Assembly (NCBI GenBank): GCA_031257995.1
Contig: JAIRNN010000301.1
Location: 1 to 6,041 of the forward strand
Reading direction: 5' to 3'
Source: Spirochaetaceae bacterium
GTDB taxonomy: Bacteria; Spirochaetota; Spirochaetia; Treponematales; Breznakiellaceae
DNA: 6,041 nucleotides
Of the stretch, positions 5,999 through 6,041 are shown piece after piece. The number at the start of each line of letters is the position of its first letter. Within the stretch, counting starts at the first letter, position 1. Under the pieces are notes generated by a model that was not told the origin of the DNA, ran no database searches, and worked only from the letters and a program-made list of their open reading frames with translations. The translations under genes and the position numbers were made by a program.

Positions 5999-6041
5999 CG
6001 GCGGCCATCTTCGCGAAGAGCAGCCCCCGGCAACGGCGTAT

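Larger units (their letters stand above)
5656..6041 (+). mobile_element. Left part of a second IS3-family element (degenerate, continues past the window)
   Basis: A degraded IS3-type orfA begins at 5750, and 94 bp upstream lies TGGACCGGTTCTCCC, which begins with the TG expected of an IS3-family terminus. The leader holds pyrimidine-rich DNA and an A9 run (5692-5700). The exact left end is inferred, since the matching right end and target duplication are not in the window. Its orientation is the same as that of the first IS. Base use is distinctly GC-rich past 5790. Confidence 0.6.
5750..6041 (+). pseudogene. IS3-family OrfA (helix-turn-helix DNA-binding subunit), broken into three frames
   Basis: OrfA of IS3-family elements binds the element's ends through an N-terminal helix-turn-helix and pairs through a leucine-zipper-like helix. 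The start MARRQKYSKEYKEAAALSER is classic, but the frame stops at TGA 5819-5821. The next family segment, VEQAARE-x-GIRGDMLR (the recognition helix), lies in the +1 frame from 5817 and ends at TGA 5868-5870. The third part, LEVFPGLGTPRDAEAARLRR then LEEADEILKKAAAIFAKSS, is in another frame from about 5896 and is open to the window edge. At least two indels are therefore needed to rebuild OrfA. The second break coincides with a repeated 13-bp word. The family assignment is firm; the state is clearly non-functional unless another copy helps. Confidence 0.85.

Overview
The window suits a mid-to-high-GC bacterium with many mobile elements. The mix of Rpn-type nuclease/transposase genes, IS3-family elements and an AddA-like helicase-nuclease with a DEFQDNN motif II recalls host-associated spirochaetes (Treponema-like) or Firmicutes. 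That is inference from family memory only; there is no rRNA or other marker here.

Layout. Positions 1-119 are the right end of an IS3-family element: the last 29 codons of its DDE transposase plus the terminal repeat. It inserted into a gene for an Rpn/PD-(D/E)XK nuclease-transposase (copy 1, + strand, 120-719), which lost its first ~87 codons and also carries a 5-bp deletion. A 340-bp gene-free stretch (720-1058) follows, with short repeats and palindromes. The only long intact gene is a 1199-codon AddA/UvrD-type helicase-nuclease (1059-4658, + strand). About 50 bp beyond it lies a second Rpn copy (copy 2, - strand, 4712-5572). It is complete in length and in one frame but broken by an in-frame TAG and an in-frame TAA. 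From about 5656 a second, different IS3-family element begins; its orfA (5750 to the window end) is spread over three frames.

How the parts relate. The two Rpn copies are close paralogues facing each other across addA, so addA sits inside an inverted repeat with arms of about 600-680 bp. The arms share the coding region and also DNA beyond the stop codons. The copies repair each other on paper: copy 2 supplies the 5 bp missing in copy 1 and shows where the IS landed, and copy 1 supplies the tyrosine codon that became TAG in copy 2. addA would encode the ATP-driven helicase-nuclease subunit that processes double-strand breaks for RecA recombination. No addB partner is visible. I see no convincing new multi-gene system. 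The points worth a second look are the inverted bracket around addA, the state of copy 2 and a small hairpin at the Rpn stop codons.
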